This document shows, one piece after another, positions 34,292 through 41,739 of a stretch of 64,000 bases of DNA. The first letter of the stretch is position 1. Each line of letters opens with the position of its first letter. Source of the stretch: JASHUC01 sp963849095 (lineage in GTDB: Bacteria > Pseudomonadota > Gammaproteobacteria > Steroidobacterales > Steroidobacteraceae). Position numbers and translations under genes: made by a program. The stretch covers positions 186,001 to 250,000 of the forward strand of contig CAWKGA010000003.1 of assembly GCA_963849095.1 (NCBI GenBank). Direction: 5' to 3'. Under the pieces are notes generated by a model. That model made no database searches. It had not been told where the DNA came from and saw only the letters and a list, made by a program, of their open reading frames with translations.

Positions 34292-34464
34292 GTCCCGTGC
34301 TCCTGCTCCAGCAGCTCAGCAGCACGCCCGAGTGAGTCGAGCGCCGCAGCCGGCCAGCCGTGCTCGAGCGAGTAGGCGGCACGGTGCAGGAGCCCGGCGA
34401 GCTCACGCAGCGCCTCAGCTGGCAGGCGACGTAGCGAGCGTTCGAGCAGGCGGCCGGCCGTCAC
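34288..34464 (-). CDS. Small helical phage protein (58 aa)
   Basis: Best start is the GTG at 34464, overlapping the preceding stop (GTGA); an ATG-less extension to 34488 is possible. Two amphipathic helices (LRRLPAEALRELAGLLHRAAYSLEHGW, AAALDSLGRAAELLEQE) resemble the small protein at 26178. Confidence 0.5.
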   Translation of the reverse strand: MTAGRLLERSLRRLPAEALRELAGLLHRAAYSLEHGWPAAALDSLGRAAELLEQEHGT

Positions 34465-34598
34465 GGTGTCTCCCCGAGCAACTGACACACGGCGGCCACA
34501 CGCAGGGCATCACGGTCGCAGGCGCGGTACTGCCGGCCGTGGCCGCCGACGAGCAGCGCCAGGGCCGTCAGGTCGAGCGTGCCGCCGATGCGCCTCAT
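34461..34598 (-). CDS. Small phage protein (45 aa)
   Basis: ATG at 34598 overlaps the upstream stop (ATGA) and its own stop overlaps the next GTG. Sequence MRRIGGTLDLTALALLVGG then HGRQYRACDRDALRVAAV. No family recognised; supported by the chain of overlaps. Confidence 0.45.
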   Translation of the reverse strand: MRRIGGTLDLTALALLVGGHGRQYRACDRDALRVAAVCQLLGETP

Positions 34599-34781
34599 GC
34601 GGCACCCACGCCGACGATCTTTGCCGCCTGGACGATGGCCTCGCCGGAGTGCTTAGCGGATGGAAACCCTTCCCCCGAATCCGGGGGAAGGGTTTTGGTG
34701 TTGCCTCGGCCACCCTCGCATCCGCGCGTTGCCGCCGCGTCCTGCCGCTTCCTCGCCTCCTCCCTGAGCGCCGGCAGCATC
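34595..34781 (-). CDS. Phage HTH-type fragment or short protein (61 aa)
   Basis: From ATG 34781 it encodes LREEARKRQDAAATRG, a linker and a C-terminal SGEAIVQAAKIVGVGAA. In phage HTH proteins the pattern EEAKxRQ...GxAxxxAAxxVGVS leads into the recognition helix; here the frame stops just after VGV. It may be a truncated relative of the fragment at 24715. Confidence 0.45.
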
Positions 34782-34872
34782 TCGACGGAATGCAGGACGC
34801 AATAGGACGCGATTACGGCGGCGCGGGAGCGACCCGCTACGTCGGCATGACTGGCAGGCTCAGCGCGGCGGG

Positions 34873-35511
34873 CTAGTCGCGGAAGAACGTCGCGAACCGC
34901 TCCGGGCTCAACGCGGTGTAGCGGACCGTATGCGTGATGGAGCGATGGCCGAGGTAGTGCTGGATGGCTCGCGTGTCCTGGCCAGCAGAGGCGAGCATGT
35001 AGCCGAGCGCATGGCGCAGCATGTGCGGATGCACCGTGAATGGCAGGCCGGCCTCGATGCCAGCCCGAGCGACGATTGCACGGACCGTGCGCGCCGTGAG
35101 CGGGCCCCCGCGCTCCGAGCAGAACACATAGGGCGAGTCCGGCCAATCGCGGCGCAGCTCCCGCAGGGCCCGCAACTCGACCCCACGAAGCGGGTGCGTC
35201 GATGGCAGGCCGTGCTTGAGGCGCGCGACGTGCAGTAGGCCCGTCTGAAGCTCGACCTGCTCCCAGCGCAGAGAGACGAGCTCGGAAACGCGAAGGCCGT
35301 GACGATAGGCAATCAGCACGAGCGTCCGGTCCCGCGGCCCGTATCGGCCCGAGCGTCCGGCGGCGGCCATGAGCGAGTGCACCTCGCGCGGCGTCAGGTA
35401 CTCTCGCGAGCGCAGCTCGGCATTGCGCCGCCGACGGGGCGGAGTAACTCTGCCGTTTTCGGGTGCTGGCGCCTGCTCGCCCGGCCGTGCTAACCCATTG
35501 TGCGTACTCAT
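34873..35511 (-). CDS. Small tyrosine recombinase (FimB/XerD-like catalytic domain)
   Basis: 212 residues, the size of FimB/FimE, lacking the usual N-terminal core-binding domain of phage integrases. Catalytic residues are all present: Arg in YRHGLRVSELVSLRW, Lys in LKHG, His-x-x-Arg in HPHMLRHALG, His in LGHRSI and the Tyr in HTVRYT. It could invert or resolve DNA or assist excision. The element's large serine recombinase is at the other end, so this one may have a different role. No nearby inverted repeats were found. Confidence 0.82.
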   Translation of the reverse strand: MSTHNGLARPGEQAPAPENGRVTPPRRRRNAELRSREYLTPREVHSLMAAAGRSGRYGPRDRTLVLIAYRHGLRVSELVSLRWEQVELQTGLLHVARLKHGLPSTHPLRGVELRALRELRRDWPDSPYVFCSERGGPLTARTVRAIVARAGIEAGLPFTVHPHMLRHALGYMLASAGQDTRAIQHYLGHRSITHTVRYTALSPERFATFFRD

Positions 35512-35767
35512 ACCTGCCTACCTCTACTCTGCCGTTAACGTACATTCTCGGCGGAGTCGGAGAGGCTGTCAAGCGCACGATGATGACGGCGGCCAAAACG
35601 CAAGCGGGCCGGAACGGCGGAGCGGGCGGGCCTAGCGGGGGCGCGGAGGCGGAGGCCAGGCGCTGGGGAATCGGGTGGACATGATGGAGATAGGTGAGAT
35701 GTTTCCCCCAGCGGTATATAAATTGGCAATAGTAACTACCTGCCAAACTCCCGTGATTTAGGATAAA

Positions 35768-35794
35768 CATGTCCACTATGTCCACCATGTCCAC
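35768..35794. repeat. Tandem 9-bp repeats (iteron-like) before the helicase gene
   Basis: Three head-to-tail copies of (C/T)ATGTCCAC at 35768, 35777 and 35786, with a fourth inverted copy GTGGACATG at 35675-35683. They lie in the 298-base gap downstream of the helicase-like gene. Could be replication-protein or repressor sites. The rest of 35512-35808 shows no clear gene. Confidence 0.5.
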
Positions 35795-35808
35795 CCCGTT
35801 GAGCTGAA

Positions 35809-37437
35809 TCATCGGGTCGTCTCCTTCAGGCGCCATTGGCCCGTCCCGTGACTGGTGCCGGCATGAACGAGCTTGTGGCCTCCAGCTACGCGGTCCCGGT
35901 GCTCGCGCAGCCAGTACCCGACCTTGACGGGGCTGCTCGCGTCCGAGCATCCCGCCGCCTCAATGGCCGCTCGGAGGTCCTCGCCACTGAACCCGTCGCA
36001 TTCCTTCGCGATTTCACGCGCCGCGAACGCCTGGCCTGCAAACCTGGGATAACCCGCCAGCCGGCCGAACGCTTCCCGCAGGGGCGCGAGCTCGTCCTCG
36101 GTCTCGAGCTGCTGGGTATCTACCGCGTCTCCGACATCGAGCCAGATGAGCGGATTCCGAGCGATGCGGGAAAACTGCTCGAAGGACTCGAGCGGCTTCG
36201 GCATGCCGGCTGCGTATTCCGTTTGAGCGTAGGCGAGGAGCACCGTCAGCGCATCGACGAGGAGTTGCGGCCGGTGAGCCGCGACGTATGCCGCGAGGTC
36301 CGCGATCTCGAACTCTCGCCCGCGGGCCGTCTCGGCATCAACGTCCAACCGCACGACGAGACAGCGTCGGGCGAAGTCCCCTGCCGGCGTGATGTTGTTG
36401 CCTGTTAGCACCACGCCGCAGCGATTCGGCAGCGTCACAGTCTCACTGGCACCGAGCACGCGGTCGCCGTAGACAGAGGCCGTAGCGAACGCGCAGAGGA
36501 TCGGCGAGCGCACCTTGGCGCCATTCGGAACGTTGTCAAACAAGAGGGTATTGTCGCCAGCAATGAGCGCGCTCAAGAGCACCTTGCGCATCTCCTCCCC
36601 ATCGTCGGTGTAGGGGCGGATGCCTGGACGGACGCCGCTCCCGATCCTGCTCGCCATCGTGGCAAGGAGCGTCTTGCCAGACGCGACGATCGGGGCCGTG
36701 TATGCGAACACCGGCATGGTGTCGATGGCCTGCCGCCCCACCTGTGCGAGTACGTGCGCGAGAAATGCAGCCTCGGCTCCGTTGGCGAACGGAAATTGTC
36801 TGAACGGCTCGCGCAGCCGGGCGAGCGCATCCCGCGCATCATCTTTCGTCGGGTGCGTCGGGATCGCCGGGAACTCTGCGGTTGGGGCGTAGTACACGCC
36901 TGACGCTACGTCGTATCCCGGGGAGTCACAGATGGTGAGGTCCGGCCGAAGGAACGGCGCAGTGGCGATGGCCTCGAGGGGCCGGAAGTGCGCCCAGTCC
37001 CCCGCGAGAAGAATGTTCCGGCAGAGGTCTGCCGGGCAATCAGCCGCTCTCCATTTCTTTTCGCGTGCGTTGAACTTCTGGAACTCGGCGAGAGCGGCGA
37101 GGCGGCGGCGCAGATGCTCGGCATTCACGGGGACGATAACGCGCTGCTCAGCAGAGCGCTTGACGAGCTTCTGCACGTCGCAACCTAGTTCCGGTGCTGT
37201 ACCGAGTCGCACGAGCTGCTGGCCTCGGACATACACCTCCGGTGCGAGTATTTGCTCGGAGGCATCCGCGTAGACGTGGAGTTGTCCGGCCGCAAGCTGG
37301 ATGATGCTACGGCCGTCCGCGCCTTTGTGCGCTTGCGGCTCATTCGCATACACCTCGATGGGGATCTCCTCGAGCGGCGGCGACTCGGCCGCCTGCGCGG
37401 CCGCGCGCGCCTCGTCCAGCCGTGTGACTTTCGTCAT
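35809..37437 (-). CDS. Phage replication ATPase (helicase-like)
   Basis: 542 residues with a P-loop variant APIVASGKTLLATM (about residue 250), a Walker B-like NTLLFDNVPNG and sensor-like VVLTGNNITPAGDFARRCLVVRLD. This is the pattern of D5/superfamily 3-like phage and satellite replicative ATPases encoded just after a primase. It overlaps the primase-polymerase gene by 4 bases. The N-terminal 130 residues are a poorly defined domain (AEHLRRRLAALAEFQKFN). Confidence 0.75.
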   Translation of the reverse strand: MTKVTRLDEARAAAQAAESPPLEEIPIEVYANEPQAHKGADGRSIIQLAAGQLHVYADASEQILAPEVYVRGQQLVRLGTAPELGCDVQKLVKRSAEQRVIVPVNAEHLRRRLAALAEFQKFNAREKKWRAADCPADLCRNILLAGDWAHFRPLEAIATAPFLRPDLTICDSPGYDVASGVYYAPTAEFPAIPTHPTKDDARDALARLREPFRQFPFANGAEAAFLAHVLAQVGRQAIDTMPVFAYTAPIVASGKTLLATMASRIGSGVRPGIRPYTDDGEEMRKVLLSALIAGDNTLLFDNVPNGAKVRSPILCAFATASVYGDRVLGASETVTLPNRCGVVLTGNNITPAGDFARRCLVVRLDVDAETARGREFEIADLAAYVAAHRPQLLVDALTVLLAYAQTEYAAGMPKPLESFEQFSRIARNPLIWLDVGDAVDTQQLETEDELAPLREAFGRLAGYPRFAGQAFAAREIAKECDGFSGEDLRAAIEAAGCSDASSPVKVGYWLREHRDRVAGGHKLVHAGTSHGTGQWRLKETTR

Positions 37438-38375
37438 GCGGCGCGCTCCCGGTTGTTGAGGCCGAGCATTTCGGCTGCGGCCCTCACCGCCGCGCGTGTG
37501 TCTCCGCCGTGTTCAAGCAGGGCGTAGAGGTCAAAAGCGTCGTGTCCCTTTCCATCGGCGAGGGCCGTATCGCTCGCGTGGTGGCAGAAAATCCGCCCGT
37601 CAGGCAACTGCACGACTCCAGCAACTCCGTGGCCGTGCGGTGATTTCCATCGGCGCCGGCCGACGCGCTCGTATCCGTGCGCCTCGAGGATTGCGATTGC
37701 GTCGTGCGCATCGTTGAAGGCGGCGATCACGCTCGGGCCGGTGAGGGGGCTCGACGGGCGCGGCGGCCGCTTCGCGGGCTCAGGCTCGGGATCGGCCCAC
37801 GGGCACAGGTTTCGCGCGCGATGTTTGAAAGCGTCAAAGCCGAGCCACAGCGCGAGCAGCGCATCCGGCAGCGGCGGGAATCCGTTGCGCGGTGGCGTGA
37901 GCCAGCGGTACGGCTGCCCGGTATCGGGGTGCATGCTCGGCGGCAGCACATCTTGCACACGCCCCGCGCGCAGCTCGAACACCGTCACCGGCTTCTCGCC
38001 CGCGGCCCGCGCCGGCCAGACGATGGACTTGCGCCCGAGCGGCGCAGCGGGTGCGCGAAATTCCAGCCGAGGCGCTCGGCCGATAACCGTCGGCGTGCTG
38101 GCGATCAGTGCATCGAGGTCGAGGCCTTCGGCCGCGACCACCTGGCGCGCACCGTCGAGGTCATCGGCGTCGAGGCTCACGAGCCCGCTCGGCTCGAGGC
38201 ACACGCCGATGTTCAGGCGCGGGTGGCGCGTCCAATATTCACGCGCGTCGTGCGCGGTGCGGATCAGATTCTCGTCCGCATTCCACGCCTCTCCGATGGG
38301 CCGCTTGCCGTCGAGCGGCACGAGCGCTAGATTGAATCGCTCAACGTAACGTTCAGCCCAGGCCGCGGCGCTCAT
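37434..38375 (-). CDS. Bifunctional primase-polymerase (prim-pol)
   Basis: 313 residues. The N-terminal half is the archaeo-eukaryotic-type prim-pol fold of phages and plasmids: FNLALVPLDGKRPIGEAWN, HPRLNIGVCLEPSGLVSLDADD with the metal-binding Asp pair, and VFELRAG with the later acidic position. The C-terminal half (RRRWKSPHGHGVAGVVQLPDGRIFCHHASD) is a zinc-ribbon/toprim-adjacent-like extension found in such proteins. ATG 38375 overlaps the preceding stop and has a GGAG-like site. It makes primers for the element's replication with the ATPase downstream. Confidence 0.82.
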   Translation of the reverse strand: MSAAAWAERYVERFNLALVPLDGKRPIGEAWNADENLIRTAHDAREYWTRHPRLNIGVCLEPSGLVSLDADDLDGARQVVAAEGLDLDALIASTPTVIGRAPRLEFRAPAAPLGRKSIVWPARAAGEKPVTVFELRAGRVQDVLPPSMHPDTGQPYRWLTPPRNGFPPLPDALLALWLGFDAFKHRARNLCPWADPEPEPAKRPPRPSSPLTGPSVIAAFNDAHDAIAILEAHGYERVGRRRWKSPHGHGVAGVVQLPDGRIFCHHASDTALADGKGHDAFDLYALLEHGGDTRAAVRAAAEMLGLNNRERAA

Positions 38376-38566
38376 TTCCGTGGCTCCCCGATCAGCCGCC
38401 GCACCTGCTCGACCGCGAGGCCAGTCGCTGCGGCGATGCCGTAATCCGTCATCCCGCGCGCAGCGAGCTCGTGCACCGCGACGTGTAGCTCGTCGCGGGT
38501 CCGGGGCCGGTGCAGGAGCGCGAGCTCGCGCAGGCCGAGCGCACCGCCGATCGTGGAGCGCCTCAC
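38372..38566 (-). CDS. Small HTH protein (64 aa)
   Basis: Overlaps both neighbours by 4 bases. The C-terminal half is a helix-turn-helix (ELAARGMTDYGIAAATGLAVEQVRRLIGE). Probably a DNA-binding accessory or regulator of the replication module. Confidence 0.6.
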   Translation of the reverse strand: MRRSTIGGALGLRELALLHRPRTRDELHVAVHELAARGMTDYGIAAATGLAVEQVRRLIGEPRK

Positions 38567-38769
38567 GGCCGCCTCCCGGCGAGAGCATCGAGCTCGGCGA
38601 CGGTCCTGCGCGTCACGCCCCAGATCGAGAGCCGACGCCTGCCGAGCGCGCGCCAGTCATCGAGCGTGGTCACGCCTTCGGCCTGCAACCGCTGGACGAG
38701 ATGCAAGGGAAGCGCTGAGAGATCAGGCGCGGGAGTGCGCGTGGTCGGGGATCGGGGTATAGTTCGCAC
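38563..38769 (-). CDS. Small protein resembling the RNA polymerase alpha C-terminal domain (68 aa)
   Basis: Residues about 20-65 (LPLHLVQRLQAEGVTTLDDWRALGRRRLSIWGVTRRTVAELDAL) follow the helix-hairpin-helix layout of alpha-CTD/HhH domains, with GVTT, then L..W/L and GV..RT. Such domains bind DNA or mimic alpha-CTD. It overlaps the next gene by 4 bases and the previous by 47. Confidence 0.55.
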   Translation of the reverse strand: MRTIPRSPTTRTPAPDLSALPLHLVQRLQAEGVTTLDDWRALGRRRLSIWGVTRRTVAELDALAGRRP

Positions 38770-38923
38770 GCTGTTGGTCCTGTTCTGCTGTTGGTCGATC
38801 AGAAGGCCAGTCCTTGCCGGGGCTGGCCTTCATCGTTTCCGCTCCCTTCTCCGCCTCACACACGAGCTGCCCGACCAGCAGGTCGATCAGCCCGGAGTAG
38901 TGCTGGAGGCGAGGGGGCAGCAT
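38723..38923 (-). CDS. Small phage protein (66 aa)
   Basis: The N-terminal 25 residues (LQHYSGLIDLLVGQLVCEAEKG) form an amphipathic helix of a kind seen in many small prophage proteins; the rest is polar and disordered. It overlaps the next gene by 47 bases, unusual for this operon, so its 3' part may be poorly constrained. Confidence 0.5.
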   Translation of the reverse strand: MLPPRLQHYSGLIDLLVGQLVCEAEKGAETMKASPGKDWPSDRPTAEQDQQRANYTPIPDHAHSRA

Positions 38924-38927
38924 TGAA

Positions 38928-39137
38928 TTAGGCCGGAACCGCGCCCCGCTTGCGTCGACGCTCCTTCAGCCACGCGATACCGGCCTCATCAAATAGTGGA
39001 GCGTGCTGGCCAATGATTGCGGCGATCGGAGCCGCGCCGGTTTTGGCGAGGTCGCGGACTAGTCCGTAGCTCCACCCGCTGAGACGCGCAGCGTCTGCCG
39101 CGGTGAAGAGTCTTGGTGGCGGCCCAATAGTGAGCAT
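38928..39137 (-). CDS. Excisionase/MerR-like HTH protein (69 aa)
   Basis: First gene of the leftward operon. FTAADAARLSGWSYGLVRDLAKTGAAPI is a winged-helix-turn-helix like excisionases and AlpA/MerR-type regulators, and the C-terminal LFDEAGIAWLKERRRKR is the usual beta-wing plus helix. It is divergent from the zinc-finger gene at 39213 across 75 bases that must hold both promoters. Could be directionality factor or repressor. Confidence 0.7.
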   Translation of the reverse strand: MLTIGPPPRLFTAADAARLSGWSYGLVRDLAKTGAAPIAAIIGQHAPLFDEAGIAWLKERRRKRGAVPA

Positions 39138-39212
39138 GTAACACCTACGTCTTGAAATACATGTTAAGGGATAGTAATCTCTACCCCCTAACGGGTTGTA
39201 GCGGGTATTTAC

Positions 39213-39914
39213 GTGAGTAAGCTGTTAAGGAGGGCGCGCGCTGATGGCGCTGTCCGAAGAGCGAAGGCGCTGGCGGTAAGCGAGCGTCAAGTGCAGGCCC
39301 GAACCGCAGCGCTCGCCGGCGCGCGGGATTTTGCGAATCCGGTTCTCGCCGACTTGAACGATCAGGACCGCGACCCTGCGGCCCGGGCACAGGCGCGTCG
39401 TCGCCGAGGAATCCTGCCGATTGCGGGTTGGAAGCCGCCGGCTGGATTCGCTGCCGAAGTAGCCGCTGATGAAGCAGCCGGGGCGCTCGCGGCACATCAA
39501 CTGCTCAATAAATGGGACAACAAGCGTGTGGAGGAGCTGCTAGGGAAGGTCGTAGTCAAGGGGGCTGAATACCGACTCACGGCGACTGGTCGAGTTGAGC
39601 TCGAGCCCCGACTGCTGAGCGGCCCCGCTGAGGCGCTTGCCGTCCTTGGGCTCGCGCAAGCCCGCGATCTGCTGCGTACAGTCGATGGTGGCTCGGCTCC
39701 GTTCAAGCGGCGAATCAAGCGGTGTGCGAACCCGACCTGTGGAAAGTGGTTCTTTGATGGCGATCGCGGTACGCGCAAGTGGTGCTGCGTAGCGTGCGGG
39801 AATGCTCATCGACAGCTGAAATTCCAGGATCCGCAGAAGTACCGGCAGCGCCTGAAGGCCGGTGAGTATGAGCAGCGGCGATCTCCGTGTTCGCGGGAAG
39901 GCTGTGAGGGGTAA
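39213..39914 (+). CDS. CGNR-type zinc-finger protein (233 aa)
   Basis: The C-terminal part carries KRCANPTCGKWFFDGDRGTRKWCCVACGNAHRQ, a four-cysteine knuckle like CGNR fingers (the last motif reads CGNA). The N-terminal two-thirds is helical with no known domain. The start is unclear: GTG 39213 has no ribosome site, while an AAGGAGG lies inside the frame at 39226-39232, so initiation may be at a later codon. It precedes the serine recombinase by 4 bases and may regulate or partner it. Confidence 0.6.
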   Translation: MSKLLRRARADGAVRRAKALAVSERQVQARTAALAGARDFANPVLADLNDQDRDPAARAQARRRRGILPIAGWKPPAGFAAEVAADEAAGALAAHQLLNKWDNKRVEELLGKVVVKGAEYRLTATGRVELEPRLLSGPAEALAVLGLAQARDLLRTVDGGSAPFKRRIKRCANPTCGKWFFDGDRGTRKWCCVACGNAHRQLKFQDPQKYRQRLKAGEYEQRRSPCSREGCEG

Positions 39915-39918
39915 TCCA

Positions 39919-41553
39919 ATGAGAGCCGCCATCTACGCTCGCTTCTCCACCGAGAAGCAGTCCGAGGCCTCGATCGAGGACCAGTTCCGCGTCTGCGAAC
40001 GCATCGCGGAGCGGGAGGGGTTCGCCGTGGCTGCCCGGTTCAGCGACGCCGCGATCAGCGGCGGCACGGCGCAGCGACCCGGCTACCGCGCCCTACTCTC
40101 GGCCGCGCGTCGCCGCGAGGTCAACGTCATCGTGGCGGAGGACTCGAGCCGACTGTGGCGCGAGCTCGCCGAGCAGTGGCGGGCCCTGAAGGAGCTGCAA
40201 GACCTCGGCGTGCATGTGGTCGGTCACGGCCTCGACACGCGCCGGGAAGAATCGAAGATTCTGCTTGCGGTCTCGGGCGCGATGGCCGAGGCCTATAGGG
40301 ACGAAATCGCCCGACGCACGCGCCGGGGCCTGGAGGGCCGCGCGGTCGCTGGACAGCCGACAGGTGGCAAGGCGTACGGCTACATCGCCGCACGGGACGG
40401 CGAGAGCGGCCGGATCGAGATCAATGAGACCGAGGCGGCGATCGTCCGGCGCATCTTCGAGATGTACGCCTCCGGCATGAGCCCGCGCGCGATCGCGGCG
40501 ACCTTGAACGAGGAGAAGATCCCCTCGCCCGGATCCGCGTGGAATCGCACGAGCCGACGCACCTCCGGATGGCTCGCCTCAGCGATCCACGGCCAGGTCG
40601 AGCGCGGCTCGGGCATCTTGAACAATCGGCGCTACGTCGGCATCGTGGTGTGGGGGCGCGCGCAATGGCATCGGGGCGCCGCGGACTCATCGAGGCGCCA
40701 CCGGCGCATGAACGACAAGCCGCTGCACGAGATGACCGACGATCGGCTGCGCATAGTGCCTGGGGCACTATGGGAGAGCGTGAAGGCCCGGCAGGTGCAG
40801 CAGCGCGCGACGGTCGGCGCCCGCGTCCGGGGCGCGCTACGGCGCCATGCGCCCGGCCAGGGGCGGCCCCCGCGTCACCTCCTGTCCGGGCTGCTGCGGT
40901 GCGGCGTATGCGAGGCCAGCTACACGATGGCGGACGCCAGGGCGTATGCCTGCGCGTCATATCTCAACGGCCGTGCCTGCGAGAACCATATCCGCGTTGC
41001 GCGCACCGTGGCCGAGGATCGAATCCTCGCAAGTGTCAAGGCGGACCTACGTGACCCGGCGATCGTCGCGGAGGTCGAGCGTCGCTTCACGCGTGCCCTC
41101 GCCGAGAGAAGCAAGCCGAAGGCCGACACCGGTGCCCGGATCGCCGAGCTCGAGCGTGAGATCGAGAACCTCACCGATGCGGTCGCGGGCGGGCTCCTGA
41201 AGGCGTCGCCCGCGCTAGCGAAGCGCCTTGCGTCGGCGGAAGCCGAGCTCGAGCGCCTGCAGGCCGTGCGCCAGGCAAAGGCACCCGTCATTGCGCGCAT
41301 CGCACCGCGGATCGGTGAGCGATTCCTCGCCATCGTCGATCAGCTCGAGCAGTGCCTCGCCCGCGACCCGGAGCGCTCGAGACCGGCGCTCATGGAGGCG
41401 ATCGGCTCGAGCATCACGCTGGCGCCGGACGAGTCGGGCAAGTTCTTGTGGGCCGAGTACGGCCTGGAGGGCTCGCGGCTGCTGGTCGCCGTGGGCATGC
41501 CGGAAATTATGGTAGCGGGGGCAGGATTTGAACCTGCGACCTTCGGGTTATGA
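39919..41553 (+). CDS. Large serine recombinase (integrase)
   Basis: 544 residues from ATG 39919 with GAGGGG upstream. The resolvase domain begins MRAAIYARFSTEKQSEASIEDQ (nucleophilic Ser11), with the conserved EDSSRLWRE and MAEAYRDEIARRTRRGLEGR. A recombinase domain follows (EMYASGMSPRAIAATLNEEKIPSP), then a zinc ribbon (LRCGVCEASYTM...YACASYLNGRACEN) and a coiled coil near 430-480. It should integrate and excise the element. The last 14 or so codons lie inside the tRNA-Met gene (antisense), so the 3' end is set by the integration site. Confidence 0.9.
   Translation: MRAAIYARFSTEKQSEASIEDQFRVCERIAEREGFAVAARFSDAAISGGTAQRPGYRALLSAARRREVNVIVAEDSSRLWRELAEQWRALKELQDLGVHVVGHGLDTRREESKILLAVSGAMAEAYRDEIARRTRRGLEGRAVAGQPTGGKAYGYIAARDGESGRIEINETEAAIVRRIFEMYASGMSPRAIAATLNEEKIPSPGSAWNRTSRRTSGWLASAIHGQVERGSGILNNRRYVGIVVWGRAQWHRGAADSSRRHRRMNDKPLHEMTDDRLRIVPGALWESVKARQVQQRATVGARVRGALRRHAPGQGRPPRHLLSGLLRCGVCEASYTMADARAYACASYLNGRACENHIRVARTVAEDRILASVKADLRDPAIVAEVERRFTRALAERSKPKADTGARIAELEREIENLTDAVAGGLLKASPALAKRLASAEAELERLQAVRQAKAPVIARIAPRIGERFLAIVDQLEQCLARDPERSRPALMEAIGSSITLAPDESGKFLWAEYGLEGSRLLVAVGMPEIMVAGAGFEPATFGL
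41510..41522. repeat. Right attachment site (13-bp direct repeat, tRNA 3' end)
   Basis: TGGTAGCGGGGGC, identical to 23874-23886. It is the antisense of the last 13 bases of tRNA-Met including CCA. Confidence 0.75.
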
Positions 41554-41586
41554 GCCCGACGAGCTGCCAGACTGCTCCACCCCGCA
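41510..41586 (-). tRNA. Initiator tRNA-Met (CAU)
   Basis: 77 bases folding as a tRNA with anticodon loop CTCATAA (CAU). Initiator hallmarks are visible: three G-C pairs in the anticodon stem (TCGGG/CCCGA) and an unpaired first position (U1 opposite U72). The T-loop is TTCAAAT and the CCA is encoded. It is the integration target of the element whose left side it borders; the tRNA is restored intact. It follows nuoN. Confidence 0.93.
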
Positions 41587-41739
41587 CCAGAAGGGCGCGC
41601 ATTCTACGCACGACTGCGGCCAACTTGCAATTGCCCCCTGCCGGGACTCCGGCGGGCTCCCCTTCAGGCGCTCGGCGCTCCCGAGCTCATTCCGTCCCCA
41701 AGCCGCGCTCGGCGTATCCGGGGACGAAAAAGCTCGCGC

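Larger units (their letters stand above)
23874..41522. mobile_element. Degraded prophage / phage satellite integrated in tRNA-Met
   Basis: About 17.6 kb bounded by exact 13-bp repeats, the right one being the tRNA 3' end. Right to left on the minus strand it holds HTH proteins, primase-polymerase, helicase-like ATPase, tyrosine recombinase, small genes, terminase small and large subunits, tail tape-measure-like and baseplate-like genes and a broken ruvC. The large serine recombinase and a zinc-finger gene read the other way at the right end. Portal, head protease, major capsid and lysis genes are not seen, so it is unlikely to make virions alone. Confidence 0.8.

Noticed and set aside
23874..41522. 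Intact, virion-producing prophage
   Set aside because: Portal, head protease, capsid and lysis genes are not found and ruvC is broken.
41622..41650. Hairpin between tRNA-Met and nuoN as operon terminator
   Set aside because: The GCCGG/CCGGC stem is short, imperfect at its base and has no T-run.
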